Translations under genes and position numbers: made by a program | The notes under the pieces: model-generated | What the model saw: only the letters and a program-made list of their open reading frames with translations | The model's database searches: none | Told to the model about the DNA's origin: nothing | Assembly: GCF_029227915.1 (NCBI RefSeq) | Contig: NC_079883.1 | Coordinates: forward strand, 2,046,001-2,110,000 | Direction: 5' to 3' | DNA from: Hydractinia symbiolongicarpus | Taxonomy: Eukaryota > Cnidaria > Hydrozoa > Anthoathecata > Hydractiniidae | DNA length: 64,000 nucleotides | Part shown: positions 50,382 through 62,739 of the stretch, in pieces | Numbering within the stretch: the stretch's first letter is position 1 | Layout of the letters: each line of letters starts with the position of its first letter

Positions 50382-52644
50382 GAATGAAAGTTCTCGGAGT
50401 CCAATTGTCTCATTTACAACATTTATATAGTCAAAGTCCAAAGTCAGTTCAATCAGGTCCAACGGTCAACCGTTTCACTGTTAAAAGCAATTCAACCTAG
50501 CAATTTCGGAGAATTATCGCTAAATCTTTGTTGGTACGAATATGTGACGCAACCGTTGTAACTCAATCGCACTGATACCGTTAGAAAGTCAATGAAATGT
50601 AGTTTTAGAAACTGTCTCTAATTCTTCAGTGCGTGCTAATGGCTAGGATTAGTCCCGCAGTAAAAAATGGCTCATTGATATAAGTTTGTAAGTAAAGACA
50701 TAACACAGCGTCCAGTCTAACTGCAGAGTTCCAGCATTCATGCCAAAGTAAGAAGAATGTTAATTCTTTGAGTCCAATTGTCTCATTTACAACATTTATA
50801 AGGTCAAAGTCCAAAGTCGGTTCAATTAGGTCCCACGGTCAACCGTTTCACTGTTAAAAGCAATTCAACCTAGCAATATCGGAGAATTATCGCTAAATCT
50901 ATGTTGGTACGAGTATGTGACGCAACTGTTGTAACTCAATTGCACTGATACCGTTAGAAAGTCAATGAAATGTAGTTTTAGAAATTGTCTCTAATTCGTC
51001 AGTGCGTGCTAATGGCTAGGATTAGTCCCGCAGTAAAAAATGGCACATTGATATAAGTTTGTAAGTAAAGACATAACACAGCGTCCAGTCTAACTGCAGA
51101 GTTCCAGCATTCATGCCAAAGTAAGAAGAATGTTAATTCTTAGAGTCCAATTGTCTCATTTACAACATTTATAAGGTCAAAGTCCAAAGTCCACATGATG
51201 ATGATGATGATGAAGTCAGTTCAATTAGGTCCCACGGTCAACCGTTTCACTGTTAAAAGCAATTCAACCTAGCAATATCAGAAAATTATCGCTAAGTCTA
51301 TGTTTGTACGAATATGTGACGCAACCGTTGTAACTCAATCGCACTGATACCGTTAGAAAGTCAATGAAATGTAGTTTTAGAAACTGTCTCTAATTCTTCA
51401 GTGCGTGCTAATGGCTAGGATTAGTCCCACAGTAAAAAATGGCTTATTGATATAAGTTTGTAAGTAAAGACATAACACAGCGTCCAGTCTAACTGCAGAG
51501 TTCCAGCATTCATGCCAAAGTAAGAAGAATGTTAATTCTTAGAGTCCAATTGTCTCATTTACAACATTTATAAGGTCAAAGTCCAAAGTCAGTTCAATTA
51601 GGTCCCACGGTCAACCGTTTCACTGTTAAAAGCAATTCAACCTAGCAATATCGGAGAATTATCGCTAAATCTATGTTGGTACGAGTATGTGACGCAACTG
51701 TTGTAACTCAATCGCACTGATACCGTTAGAAAGTCAATGAAATGTAGTTTTAGAAACTGTCTCTAATTCTTCAGTGCGTGCTAATGGCTAGGATTAGTCC
51801 AACAGTACAAAATGGCTTATTGATATAAGTTTGTAAGTAAAGACTTAACACAGCGTCCAGTCTAACTGCAGAGTTCCAGCATTCATGCCAAAGTAAGAAG
51901 AATGTTAATTCTTAGAGTCCAATTGTCTCATTTACAACATTTATAAGGTCAAAGTCCAAAGTCAGTTTAATTAGGTCCCACGGTCAACCGTCTCACTGTT
52001 AAAAGCAATTCAACCTAGCAATATCGGAGACTTATCGCTAAATCTATGTTGGTACGAGTATGTGACGCAACCGTTGTAACTCAATCGCACCGATACCGTT
52101 AGAAAGTCAATGAAATGTAGTTTTAGAAACTGTCTCTAATTCTTCAGTGCGTGCTAATGGCTAGGATTAGTCCCACAGTAAAAAATGGCTTATTGATATA
52201 AGTTTGTAAGTAAAGACATAACACAGCGTCCAGTCTAACTGCAGAGTTCCAGCATTCATGCCAAAGTAAGAAGAATGTTAATTCATAGAGTCCAATTGTC
52301 TCATTTACAACATTTATAAGGTCAAAGTCCAAAGTCAATTCAATTAGGTCCCGCGGTCAACCGTTTCACTGTTAAAAGCAATTCAACCTAGCAATATCGG
52401 AAATTATCGCTAAATCTATGTTGGTACGAATATGTGACGCAACCGTTGTAACTCACTCGCACTGATACCGTTAGAAAGTCAGTGAAATGCAGTTTTGGAA
52501 ACTGTCCCTATTTCTTAAGCGGGAGCCAATGGCTAGAATTAGTCCCGCGGTAAAAAATGCCCTATTGATATAATTTTGAAAATAAAGACATAACACAGCG
52601 CGCAATGTAACTACTGAGTTCCAGAAATCATGCCAAAGTAAGAA
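50382..52644. repeat. 6-monomer higher-order repeat, copy 1 (2263 bp)
   Basis: Monomers 50382 (D head), 50755, 51128 (with ATG-repeat insertion), 51527, 51900 and 52273 (C tail). Length is 6 x 373 plus 26 minus 1. Marks shared with copy 2 at +2263 bp: AATCAGGTCCAACGG, CTAAATCTTTGTTGG, ATTCTTTGAG, AGTCGGTTCAATTAGG, AGAAATTGTCTC, CCAACAGTACAAAATGG and GCACCGATACC. Monomer 50755 lacks the TAA of the minus-strand frame. Confidence 0.93.
51192..51217. repeat. ATG-repeat insertion, copy 7
   Basis: CAC-(ATG)6-AAGTC inside the first copy of the 2263-bp 6-mer. The host monomer has the private GTTTGTACGAATATG, shared with copies 6 and 8. Confidence 0.97.
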
Positions 52645-54907
52645 GAATGAAAGTTCTCGGAGTCCAATTGTCTCATTTACAACATTTATATAGTCAAAGT
52701 CCAAAGTCAGTTCAATCAGGTCCAACGGTCAACCGTTTCACTGTTAAAAGCAATTCAACCTAGCAATTTCGGAGAATTATCGCTAAATCTTTGTTGGTAC
52801 GAATATGTGACGCAACCGTTGTAACTCAATCGCACTGATACCGTTAGAAAGTCAATGAAATGTAGTTTTAGAAACTGTCTCTAATTCTTCAGTGCGTGCT
52901 AATGGCTAGGATTAGTCCCGCAGTAAAAAATGGCTCATTGATATAAGTTTGTAAGTAAAGACATAACACAGCGTCCAGTCTAACTGCAGAGTTCCAGCAT
53001 TCATGCCAAAGTAAGAAGAATGTTAATTCTTTGAGTCCAATTGTCTCATTTACAACATTTATAAGGTCAAAGTCCAAAGTCGGTTCAATTAGGTCCCACG
53101 GTCAACCGTTTCACTGTTAAAAGCAATTCAACCTAGCAATATCGGAGAATTATCGCTAAATCTATGTTGGTACGAGTATGTGACGCAACTGTTGTAACTC
53201 AATTGCACTGATACCGTTAGAAAGTCAATGAAATGTAGTTTTAGAAATTGTCTCTAATTCGTCAGTGCGTGCTAATGGCTAGGATTAGTCCCGCAGTAAA
53301 AAATGGCACATTGATATAAGTTTGTAAGTAAAGACATAACACAGCGTCCAGTCTAACTGCAGAGTTCCAGCATTCATGCCAAAGTAAGAAGAATGTTAAT
53401 TCTTAGAGTCCAATTGTCTCATTTACAACATTTATAAGGTCAAAGTCCAAAGTCCACATGATGATGATGATGATGAAGTCAGTCCAATTAGGTCCCACGG
53501 TCAACCGTTTCACTGTTAAAAGCAATTCAACCTAGCAATATCAGAAAATTATCGCTAAGTCTATGTTTGTACGAATATGTGACGCAACCGTTGTAACTCA
53601 ATCGCACTGATACCGTTAGAAAGTCAATGAAATGTAGTTTTAGAAACTGTCTCTAATTCTTCAGTGCGTGCTAATGGCTAGGATTAGTCCCACAGTAAAA
53701 AATGGCTTATTGATATAAGTTTGTAAGTAAAGACATAACACAGCGTCCAGTCTAACTGCAGAGTTCCAGCATTCATGCCAAAGTAAGAAGAATGTTAATT
53801 CTTAGAGTCCAATTGTCTCATTTACAACATTTATAAGGTCAAAGTCCAAAGTCAGTTCAATTAGGTCCCACGGTCAACCGTTTCACTGTTAAAAGCAATT
53901 CAACCTAGCAATATCGGAGAATTATCGCTAAATCTATGTTGGTACGAGTATGTGACGCAACTGTTGTAACTCAATCGCACTGATACCGTTAGAAAGTCAA
54001 TGAAATGTAGTTTTAGAAACTGTCTCTAATTCTTCAGTGCGTGCTAATGGCTAGGATTAGTCCAACAGTACAAAATGGCTTATTGATATAAGTTTGTAAG
54101 TAAAGACTTAACACAGCGTCCAGTCTAACTGCAGAGTTCCAGCATTCATGCCAAAGTAAGAAGAATGTTAATTCTTAGAGTCCAATTGTCTCATTTACAA
54201 CATTTATAAGGTCAAAGTCCAAAGTCAGTTTAATTAGGTCCCACGGTCAACCGTCTCACTGTTAAAAGCAATTCAACCTAGCAATATCGGAGACTTATCG
54301 CTAAATCTATGTTGGTACGAGTATGTGACGCAACCGTTGTAACTCAATCGCACCGATACCGTTAGAAAGTCAATGAAATGTAGTTTTAGAAACTGTCTCT
54401 AATTCTTCAGTGCGTGCTAATGGCTAGGATTAGTCCCACAGTAAAAAATGGCTTATTGATATAAGTTTGTAAGTAAAGACATAACACAGCGTCCAGTCTA
54501 ACTGCAGAGTTCCAGCATTCATGCCAAAGTAAGAAGAATGTTAATTCATAGAGTCCAATTGTCTCATTTACAACATTTATAAGGTCAAAGTCCAAAGTCA
54601 ATTCAATTAGGTCCCGCGGTCAACCGTTTCACTGTTAAAAGCAATTCAACCTAGCAATATCGGAAATTATCGCTAAATCTATGTTGGTACGAATATGTGA
54701 CGCAACCGTTGTAACTCACTCGCACTGATACCGTTAGAAAGTCAGTGAAATGCAGTTTTGGAAACTGTCCCTATTTCTTAAGCGGGAGCCAATGGCTAGA
54801 ATTAGTCCCGCGGTAAAAAATGCCCTATTGATATAATTTTGAAAATAAAGACATAACACAGCGCGCAGTGTAACTACTGAGTTCCAGAAATCATGCCAAA
54901 GTAAGAA
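52645..54907. repeat. 6-monomer higher-order repeat, copy 2 (2263 bp)
   Basis: Monomers 52645, 53018, 53391 (with insertion), 53790, 54163 and 54536, in the same order as copy 1 and nearly without differences by eye. One difference I saw is AGTCCAATTAGG after the insertion. The next unit, 54908, turns to a C head (GCAAATTCTTGGAG) where copy 1 continues into a D head. Confidence 0.93.
53455..53480. repeat. ATG-repeat insertion, copy 8
   Basis: CAC-(ATG)6-AAGTC, 2263 bp after copy 7, in the second copy of the 6-mer. It is followed by AGTCCAATTAGG where copy 7 has AGTTCAATTAGG. This is the last insertion before the window ends. Confidence 0.97.
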
Positions 54908-57144
54908 GAATGCAAATTCTTGGAGTTCAATTTTCTCACTTATCACATTTATAAGGTCAAAGTGCAAGATCTGCTCAATTAGTTCTCACGGTCAATCGTT
55001 TCATTGTTAAAAGCGATGCAACCTAGTATTATCGGGAGAATATCGCTAAATCTATGTTGGTACGAAAATGTGACGCAACCGTTGTAACTCAAACGGGCTG
55101 ATACCGTTAGAAAGTCAATAAAATGAAGTTTTAAAAACTGTCTCTATTTCTTCAGCGGGAGCCAATGGCTAGGATTAGTCCCGCAGTAAAATATGACTTA
55201 TTGATATCAACTTGTAAATAAAGACATAACACGGCGCGCAATGTAACTACTGAGTTCCAGAAATCATGCCAAAGTAAGAAGAATGAAAGTTCTCGGAGTC
55301 CAATTGTCTCATTTACAACATTTATAAGGTCAAAGTCCAAAGTCAGTTCAATTAGGTCCAACAGTCAACCGTTTCACTGTTAAAAGCAATTCAACCTAGC
55401 AATATCGGAGAATTATCGCTAAATCTATGTTGGTAAGAATATGTGACGCAACCGTTGTAACTCAATCGCACTGATACCGTTAGAAAGTCAATGAAATGTA
55501 GTTTTAGAAACTGTCTCTAATTCTTCAGTGCGTGCTAATGGCTAGGATTAGTCCCGCAGTAAAATATGACTTATTGATATAAACTTGTAAATAAACACAT
55601 AACACGGCGCGCAATGTAACTACTGAGTTCCAGAAATCATGCCAAAGTAAGAAGAATGAAAGTTCTCGGAGTCCAATTGTCTCATTTACAACATTTATAT
55701 AGTCAAAGTCCAAAGTCAGTTCAGTTAGGTCCAACAGTCAACCGTTTCACTGTTAAAAGCAATTCAACCTAGCAATTTCGGAGAATTATCGCTAAATCTA
55801 CGTTGGTACGAATATGTGACGCAACCGTTGTAACTCAATCGCACTGATACCGTTAGAAAGTCAATGAAATGTAGTTTTAGAAACTGTCTCTAATTCTTCA
55901 GTGCGTGCTAATGGCTAGGATTAGTCCCGCAGTAAAAATGGCTTATTGATATAAGTTTGTAAGTAAAGACATAACACAGCGTCCAGTATAACTGCAGAGT
56001 TCCAGCATTCATGCCAAAGTAAGAAGAATGTTAATTCTTAGAGTCCAATTGTCTCATTTTCAACATTTATAAGGTCAAAGTCCAAAGTCAGTTCAATTAG
56101 GTCCAACGGTCAACCGTTTCACTGTTAAAAGCAATTCAACCTAGCAATATCGGAGAATTATCGCTAAATCTATGTTGGTACGAATATGTGACGCAACCGT
56201 TGTAACTCAATCGCACTGATACCGTTAGAAAGTCAATGAATTGTAGTTTTAGAAACTGTCTCTAATTCTTCAGTGCGTGCTAATGGCTAGGATTAGTCCC
56301 GCAGTAAAAAATGGCTTATTGATATAAGTTTGTAAGTAAAGACATAACACAGCGTCCAGTATAACTGCAGAGTTCCAGCATTCATGCCAAAAGTAAGAAG
56401 AATGTTAATTCTTAGAGTCCAATTGTCTCATTTACAACATTTAAAGGTCAAAGTCCAAATTCAGTTCAATTAGGTCCCACGGTCAACCGTCTCACTGTTA
56501 AAAGCAATTCAACCTAGCAATATCGGAGACCTATCGCTAAATCTATGTTGGTACGAGTATGTGACGCAACCGTTGTAACTCAATCGCACTGATACCGTTA
56601 GAAAGTCAATGAAATGTAGTTTTAGAAACTGTCTCTAATTCTTCAGTGCGTGCTAATGGCTAGGATTTGTTCCACAGTAAAAAATGGCTTATTGATATAA
56701 GTTTGTAAGTAAAGACATAACACAGCGTCCAGTCTAACTGCAGAGTTCCAGCATTCATGCCAAAGTAAGAAGAATGTTAATTCATAGAGTCCAATCGTCT
56801 CATTTACAACATTTATAAGGTCAAAGTCCAAAGTCAATTCAATTAGGTCCCGCGGTCAACCGTTTCACTGTTAAAAGCAATTCAACCTAGCAATATCGGA
56901 AATTATCGCTAAATCTATGTTGGTACGAATATGTGACGCAACCGTTGTAACTCAATCGCACTGATACCGTTAGAAAGTCAATGAAATGTAGTTTTAGAAA
57001 CTGTCTCTAATTCTTCAGTGCGTGCTAATGGCTAGGATTAGTCCCGCAGTAAAAAATGGCTTATTGATATAAGTTTGTAAGTAAAGACATAACACAGCGT
57101 CCAGTATAACTGCAGAGTTCCAGCATTCATGCCAAAAGTAAGAA
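54908..57144. repeat. Linker monomers between the 6-mer and the terminal 8-mer
   Basis: Monomers 54908, 55281, 55654, 56026, 56400 and 56772. The first three resemble 49636-50754 (C head with D tail, D head with hybrid tail, D head). The last three carry CTCATTTTCAAC, GAATTGTAG, GGAGACCTATC and CCAATCGTCTC. Unit 56400 has CATTTAAAGG, one base short. The right half of 56772 already matches the corresponding half of the terminal repeat. Confidence 0.82.
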
Positions 57145-60128
57145 GAATGTTAATTCTTAGAGTCCAATTGTCTCATTTACAACATTTATAAGGTCAAAGT
57201 CCAAATTCAGTTCAATTAGGTCCCACGGTCAACCGTCTCACTGTTAAAAGCAATTCAACCTAGCAATATCGGAGACCTATCGCTAAATCTATGTTGGTAC
57301 GAGTATGTGACGCAACCGTTGTAACTCAATCGCACTGATACCGTTAGAAAGTCAATGAAATGTAGTTTTAGAAACTGTCTTTAATTCTTCAGTGCGTGCT
57401 AATGGCTAGGATTAGTTCCACAGTAAAAAATGGCTTATTGATATAAGTTTGTAAGTAAAGACATAACACAGCGTCCAGTCTAACTGCAGAGTTCCAGCAT
57501 TCATGCCAAAGTAAGAAGAATGTTAATTCATAGAGTCCAATCGTCTCATTTACAACATTTATAAGGTCAAAGTCCAAAGTCAATTCAATTAGGTCCCGCG
57601 GTCAACCGTTTCACTGTTAAAAGCAATTCAACCTAGCAATATCGGAAATTATCGCTAAATCTATGTTGGTACGAATATGTGACGCAACCGTTGTAACTCA
57701 CTCGCACTGATACCGTTAGAAAGTCAGTGAAATGCAGTTTTGGAAACTGTCCCTATTTCTTAAGCGGGAGCCAATGGCTAGCATTAGTCCCGCAGTAAAA
57801 TATGACTTATTGATATAAACTTTTAAATAAAGACATAACACGGCGCGCAATGTAACTACTGAGTTCCAGAAATCATGCCAAAGTAAGAAGAATGAAAGTT
57901 CTCGGAGTCCAAGTGTCTCATTTACAACATTTATAAGGTCAAAGTCCAAAGTCAGTTCAATTAGGTCCAACGGTCAACCGTTTCACTGTTAAAAGCAATT
58001 CAACCTAGCAATATCGGAGAATTATCCCTGAATCTATGTTGGTACGAAAATGTGACGCAACCGTTGTAACTCAAACGGGCTGATACCGTTAGAAAGTCAA
58101 TAAAATGAAGTTTTGGAAACTGTCTCTATATCTTCAGCGGTAGTCAATGGCTAGGATTAGTCCCGCAGTAAAATATGACTTATTGCTTTAAACTTGTAAA
58201 TAAAGACATAACACGGCGCGCAGTGTAACTACTGAGTTCCAGAAATCATGCCAAAGTAAGAAGAATGAAAGTTCTCGGAGTCCAATTGTCTCATTTACAA
58301 CATTTATATAGTCAAAGTCCAAAGTCAGTTCAGTTAGGTCCAACGGTCAACCGTTTCACTGTTAAAAGCAATTCAACCTAGCAATTTCGGAGAATTATCG
58401 CTAAATCTATGTTGGTACGAATATGTGACGCAACCGTTGTAACTCAATCGCACTGATACCGTTAGAAAGTCAATGAAATGTAGTTTTAGAAACTGTCTCT
58501 AATTCTTCAGTGCGTGCTAATGGCTAGGATTAGTCCCGCAGTAAAAAATGGCTTATTGATATAAGTTTGTAAGTAAAGACATAACACAGCGTCCAGTATA
58601 ACTGCAGAGTTCCAGCATTCATGCCAAAGTAAGAAGAATGTTAATTCTTAGAGTCCAATTGTCTCATTTTCAACATTTATAAGGTCAAAGTCCAAAGTCA
58701 GTTCAATTAGGTCCAACGGTCAACCGTTTCACTGTTAAAAGCAATTCAACCTAGCAATATCGGAGAATTATCGCTAAATCTATGTTGGTACGAATATGTG
58801 ACGCAACCGTTGTAACTCAATTGCACTGATACCGTTAGAAAGTCAATGAATTGTAGTTTTAGAAACTGTCTCTAATTCTTCAGTGCGTGCTAATGGCTAG
58901 GATTAGTCCCGCAGTAAAAAATGGCTTATTGATATAAGTTTGTAAGTAAAGAGGTAACACAGCGTCCAGTATAACTGCAGAGTTCCAGCATTCATGCCAA
59001 AAGTAGGAAGAATGTTAATTCTTAGAGTCCAATTGTCTCATTTACAACATTTATAAGGTCAAAGTCCAAATTCAGTTCAATTAGGTCCCACGGTCAACCG
59101 TCTCACTGTTAAAAGCAATTCAACCTAGCAATATCGGAGACCTATCGCTAAATCTATGTTGGTACGAGTATGTGACGCAACCGTTGTAACTCAATCGCAC
59201 TGATACCGTTAGAAAGTCAATGAAATGTAGTTTTAGAAACTGTCTCTAATTCTTCAGTGCGTGCTAATGGCTAGGATTAGTCCCACAGTAAAAAATGGCT
59301 TATTGATATAAGTTTGTAAGTAAAGACATAACACAGCGTCCAGTCTAACTGCAGAGTTCCAGCATTCATGCCAAAGTAAGAAGAATGTTAATTCATAGAG
59401 TCCAATTGTCTCATTTACAACATTTATAAGGTCAAAGTCCAAAGTCAATTCAATTAGGTCCCGCGGTCAACCGTTTCACTGTTAAAAGCAATTCAACCTA
59501 GCAATATCGGAAATTATCGCTAAATCTATGTTGGTACGAATATGTGACGCAACCGTTGTAACTCAATCGCACTGATACCGTTAGAAAGTCAGTGAAATGC
59601 AGTTTTGGAAACTGTCCCTATTTCTTAAGCGGGAGCCAATGGCTAGGATTAGTCCCGCGGTAAAAAATGCCTTATTGATATAAATTTGTAAATAAAGACA
59701 TAACACAGTGCGCAGTGTAACTACTGAGTTCCAGAAATCATGCCAAAGTAAGAAGAATGAAAATTCTTGGAGTTCAATTTTCTCACTTATCACATTTATA
59801 AGGTCAAAGTGAAAGATCTGCTCAATTTGTTCTCACGGTCAATCGTTTCATTGTTAAATGCGATGCAACCTAGTATTTTCGGGAGAATATCGCTAAATCT
59901 ATGTTGGTACGAATATGTGACGCAACCGTTGTAACTCAATCGCACTGATACCGTTAGAAAGTCAATGAAATGTAGTTTTAGAAACTGTCTCTAATTCTTC
60001 AGTGCGTGCTAATGGCTAGGATTAGTCCCGCAGTAAAAAATGGCTTATTGATATAAGTTTGTAAGTAAAGACATAACACAGCGTCCAGTATAACTGCAGA
60101 GTTCCAGCATTCATGCCAAAAGTAAGAA
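57145..60128. repeat. Terminal 8-monomer higher-order repeat, copy 1 (2984 bp)
   Basis: Monomers 57145, 57518, 57890, 58263, 58636, 59010, 59383 and 59755. Diagnostic sites by unit: GTCTTTAATTC (57145 unit), CCAATCGTCTC (57518), CCAAGTGTCTC and TTATCCCTGAATC (57890), CAATTTCGG (58263), CTCATTTTCAAC with GAGGTAACAC (58636), GTAGGAAG just before 59010, ATTCATAGAG (59383), and GTGAAAGATCTGC with CTAGTATTTTCGG (59755). All but the CTCATTTTCAAC left half recur in copy 2. Confidence 0.93.
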
Positions 60129-62739
60129 GAATGTTAATTCTTAGAGTCCAATTGTCTCATTTACAACATTTATAAGGTCAAAGTCCAAATTCAGTTCAAT
60201 TAGGTCCCACGGTCAACCGTCTCACTGTTAAAAGCAATTCAACCTAGCAATATCGGAGACCTATCGCTAAATCTATGTTGGTACGAGTATGTGACGCAAC
60301 CGTTGTAACTCAATCGCACTGATACCGTTAGAAAGTCAATGAAATGTAGTTTTAGAAACTGTCTTTAATTCTTCAGTGCGTGCTAATGGCTAGGATTAGT
60401 TCCACAGTAAAAAATGGCTTATTGATATAAGTTTGTAAGTAAAGACATAACACAGCGTCCAGTCTAACTGCAGAGTTCCAGCATTCATGCCAAAGTAAGA
60501 AGAATGTTAATTCATAGAGTCCAATCGTCTCATTTACAACATTTATAAGGTCAAAGTCCAAAGTCAATTCAATTAGGTCCCGCGGTCAACCGTTTCACTG
60601 TTAAAAGCAATTCAACCTAGCAATATCGGAAATTATCGCTAAATCTATGTTGGTACGAATATGTGACGCAACCGTTGTAACTCACTCGCACTGATACCGT
60701 TAGAAAGTCAGTGAAATGCAGTTTTGGAAACTGTCCCTATTTCTTAAGCGGGAGCCAATGGCTAGCATTAGTCCCGCAGTAAAATATGACTTATTGATAT
60801 AAACTTTTAAATAAAGACATAACACGGCGCGCAATGTAACTACTGAGTTCCAGAAATCATGCCAAAGTAAGAAGAATGAAAGTTCTCGGAGTCCAAGTGT
60901 CTCATTTACAACATTTATAAGGTCAAAGTCCAAAGTCAGTTCAATTAGGTCCAACGGTCAACCGTTTCACTGTTAAAAGCAATTCAACCTAGCAATATCG
61001 GAGAATTATCCCTGAATCTATGTTGGTACGAAAATGTGACGCAACCGTTGTAACTCAAACGGGCTGATACCGTTAGAAAGTCAATAAAATGAAGTTTTGG
61101 AAACTGTCTCTATATCTTCAGCGGTAGTCAATGGCTAGGATTAGTCCCGCAGTAAAATATGACTTATTGCTTTAAACTTGTAAATAAAGACATAACACGG
61201 CGCGCAGTGTAACTACTGAGTTCCAGAAATCATGCCAAAGTAAGAAGAATGAAAGTTCTCGGAGTCCAATTGTCTCATTTACAACATTTATATAGTCAAA
61301 GTCCAAAGTCAGTTCAGTTAGGTCCAACGGTCAACCGTTTCACTGTTAAAAGCAATTCAACCTAGCAATTTCGGAGAATTATCGCTAAATCTATGTTGGT
61401 ACGAATATGTGACGCAACCGTTGTAACTCAATCGCACTGATACCGTTAGAAAGTCAATGAAATGTAGTTTTAGAAACTGTCTCTAATTCTTCAGTGCGTG
61501 CTAATGGCTAGGATTAGTCCCGCAGTAAAAAATGGCTTATTGATATAAGTTTGTAAGTAAAGAGGTAACACAGCGTCCAGTATAACTGCAGAGTTCCAGC
61601 ATTCATGCCAAAAGTAGGAAGAATGTTAATTCTTAGAGTCCAATTGTCTCATTTACAACATTTATAAGGTCAAAGTCCAAATTCAGTTCAATTAGGTCCC
61701 ACGGTCAACCGTCTCACTGTTAAAAGCAATTCAACCTAGCAATATCGGAGACCTATCGCTAAATCTATGTTGGTACGAGTATGTGACGCAACCGTTGTAA
61801 CTCAATCGCACTGATACCGTTAGAAAGTCAATGAAATGTAGTTTTAGAAACTGTCTCTAATTCTTCAGTGCGTGCTAATGGCTAGGATTAGTCCCACAGT
61901 AAAAAATGGCTTATTGATATAAGTTTGTAAGTAAAGACATAACACAGCGTCCAGTCTAACTGCAGAGTTCCAGCATTCATGCCAAAGTAAGAAGAATGTT
62001 AATTCATAGAGTCCAATTGTCTCATTTACAACATTTATAAGGTCAAAGTCCAAAGTCAATTCAATTAGGTCCCGCGGTCAACCGTTTCACTGTTAAAAGC
62101 AATTCAACCTAGCAATATCGGAAATTATCGCTAAATCTATGTTGGTACGAATATGTGACGCAACCGTTGTAACTCAATCGCACTGATACCGTTAGAAAGT
62201 CAGTGAAATGCAGTTTTGGAAACTGTCCCTATTTCTTAAGCGGGAGCCAATGGCTAGGATTAGTCCCGCGGTAAAAAATGCCTTATTGATATAAATTTGT
62301 AAATAAAGACATAACACAGTGCGCAGTGTAACTACTGAGTTCCAGAAATCATGCCAAAGTAAGAAGAATGAAAATTCTTGGAGTTCAATTTTCTCACTTA
62401 TCACATTTATAAGGTCAAAGTGAAAGATCTGCTCAATTTGTTCTCACGGTCAATCGTTTCATTGTTAAATGCGATGCAACCTAGTATTTTCGGGAGAATA
62501 TCGCTAAATCTATGTTGGTACGAATATGTGACGCAACCGTTGTAACTCAATCGCACTGATACCGTTAGAAAGTCAATGAAATGTAGTTTTAGAAACTGTC
62601 TCTAATTCTTCAGTGCGTGCTAATGGCTAGGATTAGTCCCGCAGTAAAAAATGGCTTATTGATATAAGTTTGTAAGTAAAGACATAACACAGCGTCCAGT
62701 ATAACTGCAGAGTTCCAGCATTCATGCCAAAAGTAAGAA
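60129..62739. repeat. Terminal higher-order repeat, copy 2, 7 monomers (2611 bp)
   Basis: Monomers 60129, 60502, 60874, 61247, 61621, 61994 and 62366 follow copy 1, but one unit is missing. Unit 61247 has the left half of 58263 (GAAAGTTCTCGG, TATATAGTC, CAATTTCGG, GAAATGTAG) and the end of 58636 (GAGGTAACAC, CAGTATAAC, CCAAAAGTAGGAAG). The join falls between about 61462 and 61563. The rest looks almost identical to copy 1 by eye. Confidence 0.93.

Noticed and set aside
50382-62739. Treating the near-identical terminal copies as certain biology
   Set aside because: Very similar tandem copies can be produced or lost in assembly. They are reported as repeats, but the copy number is left open.
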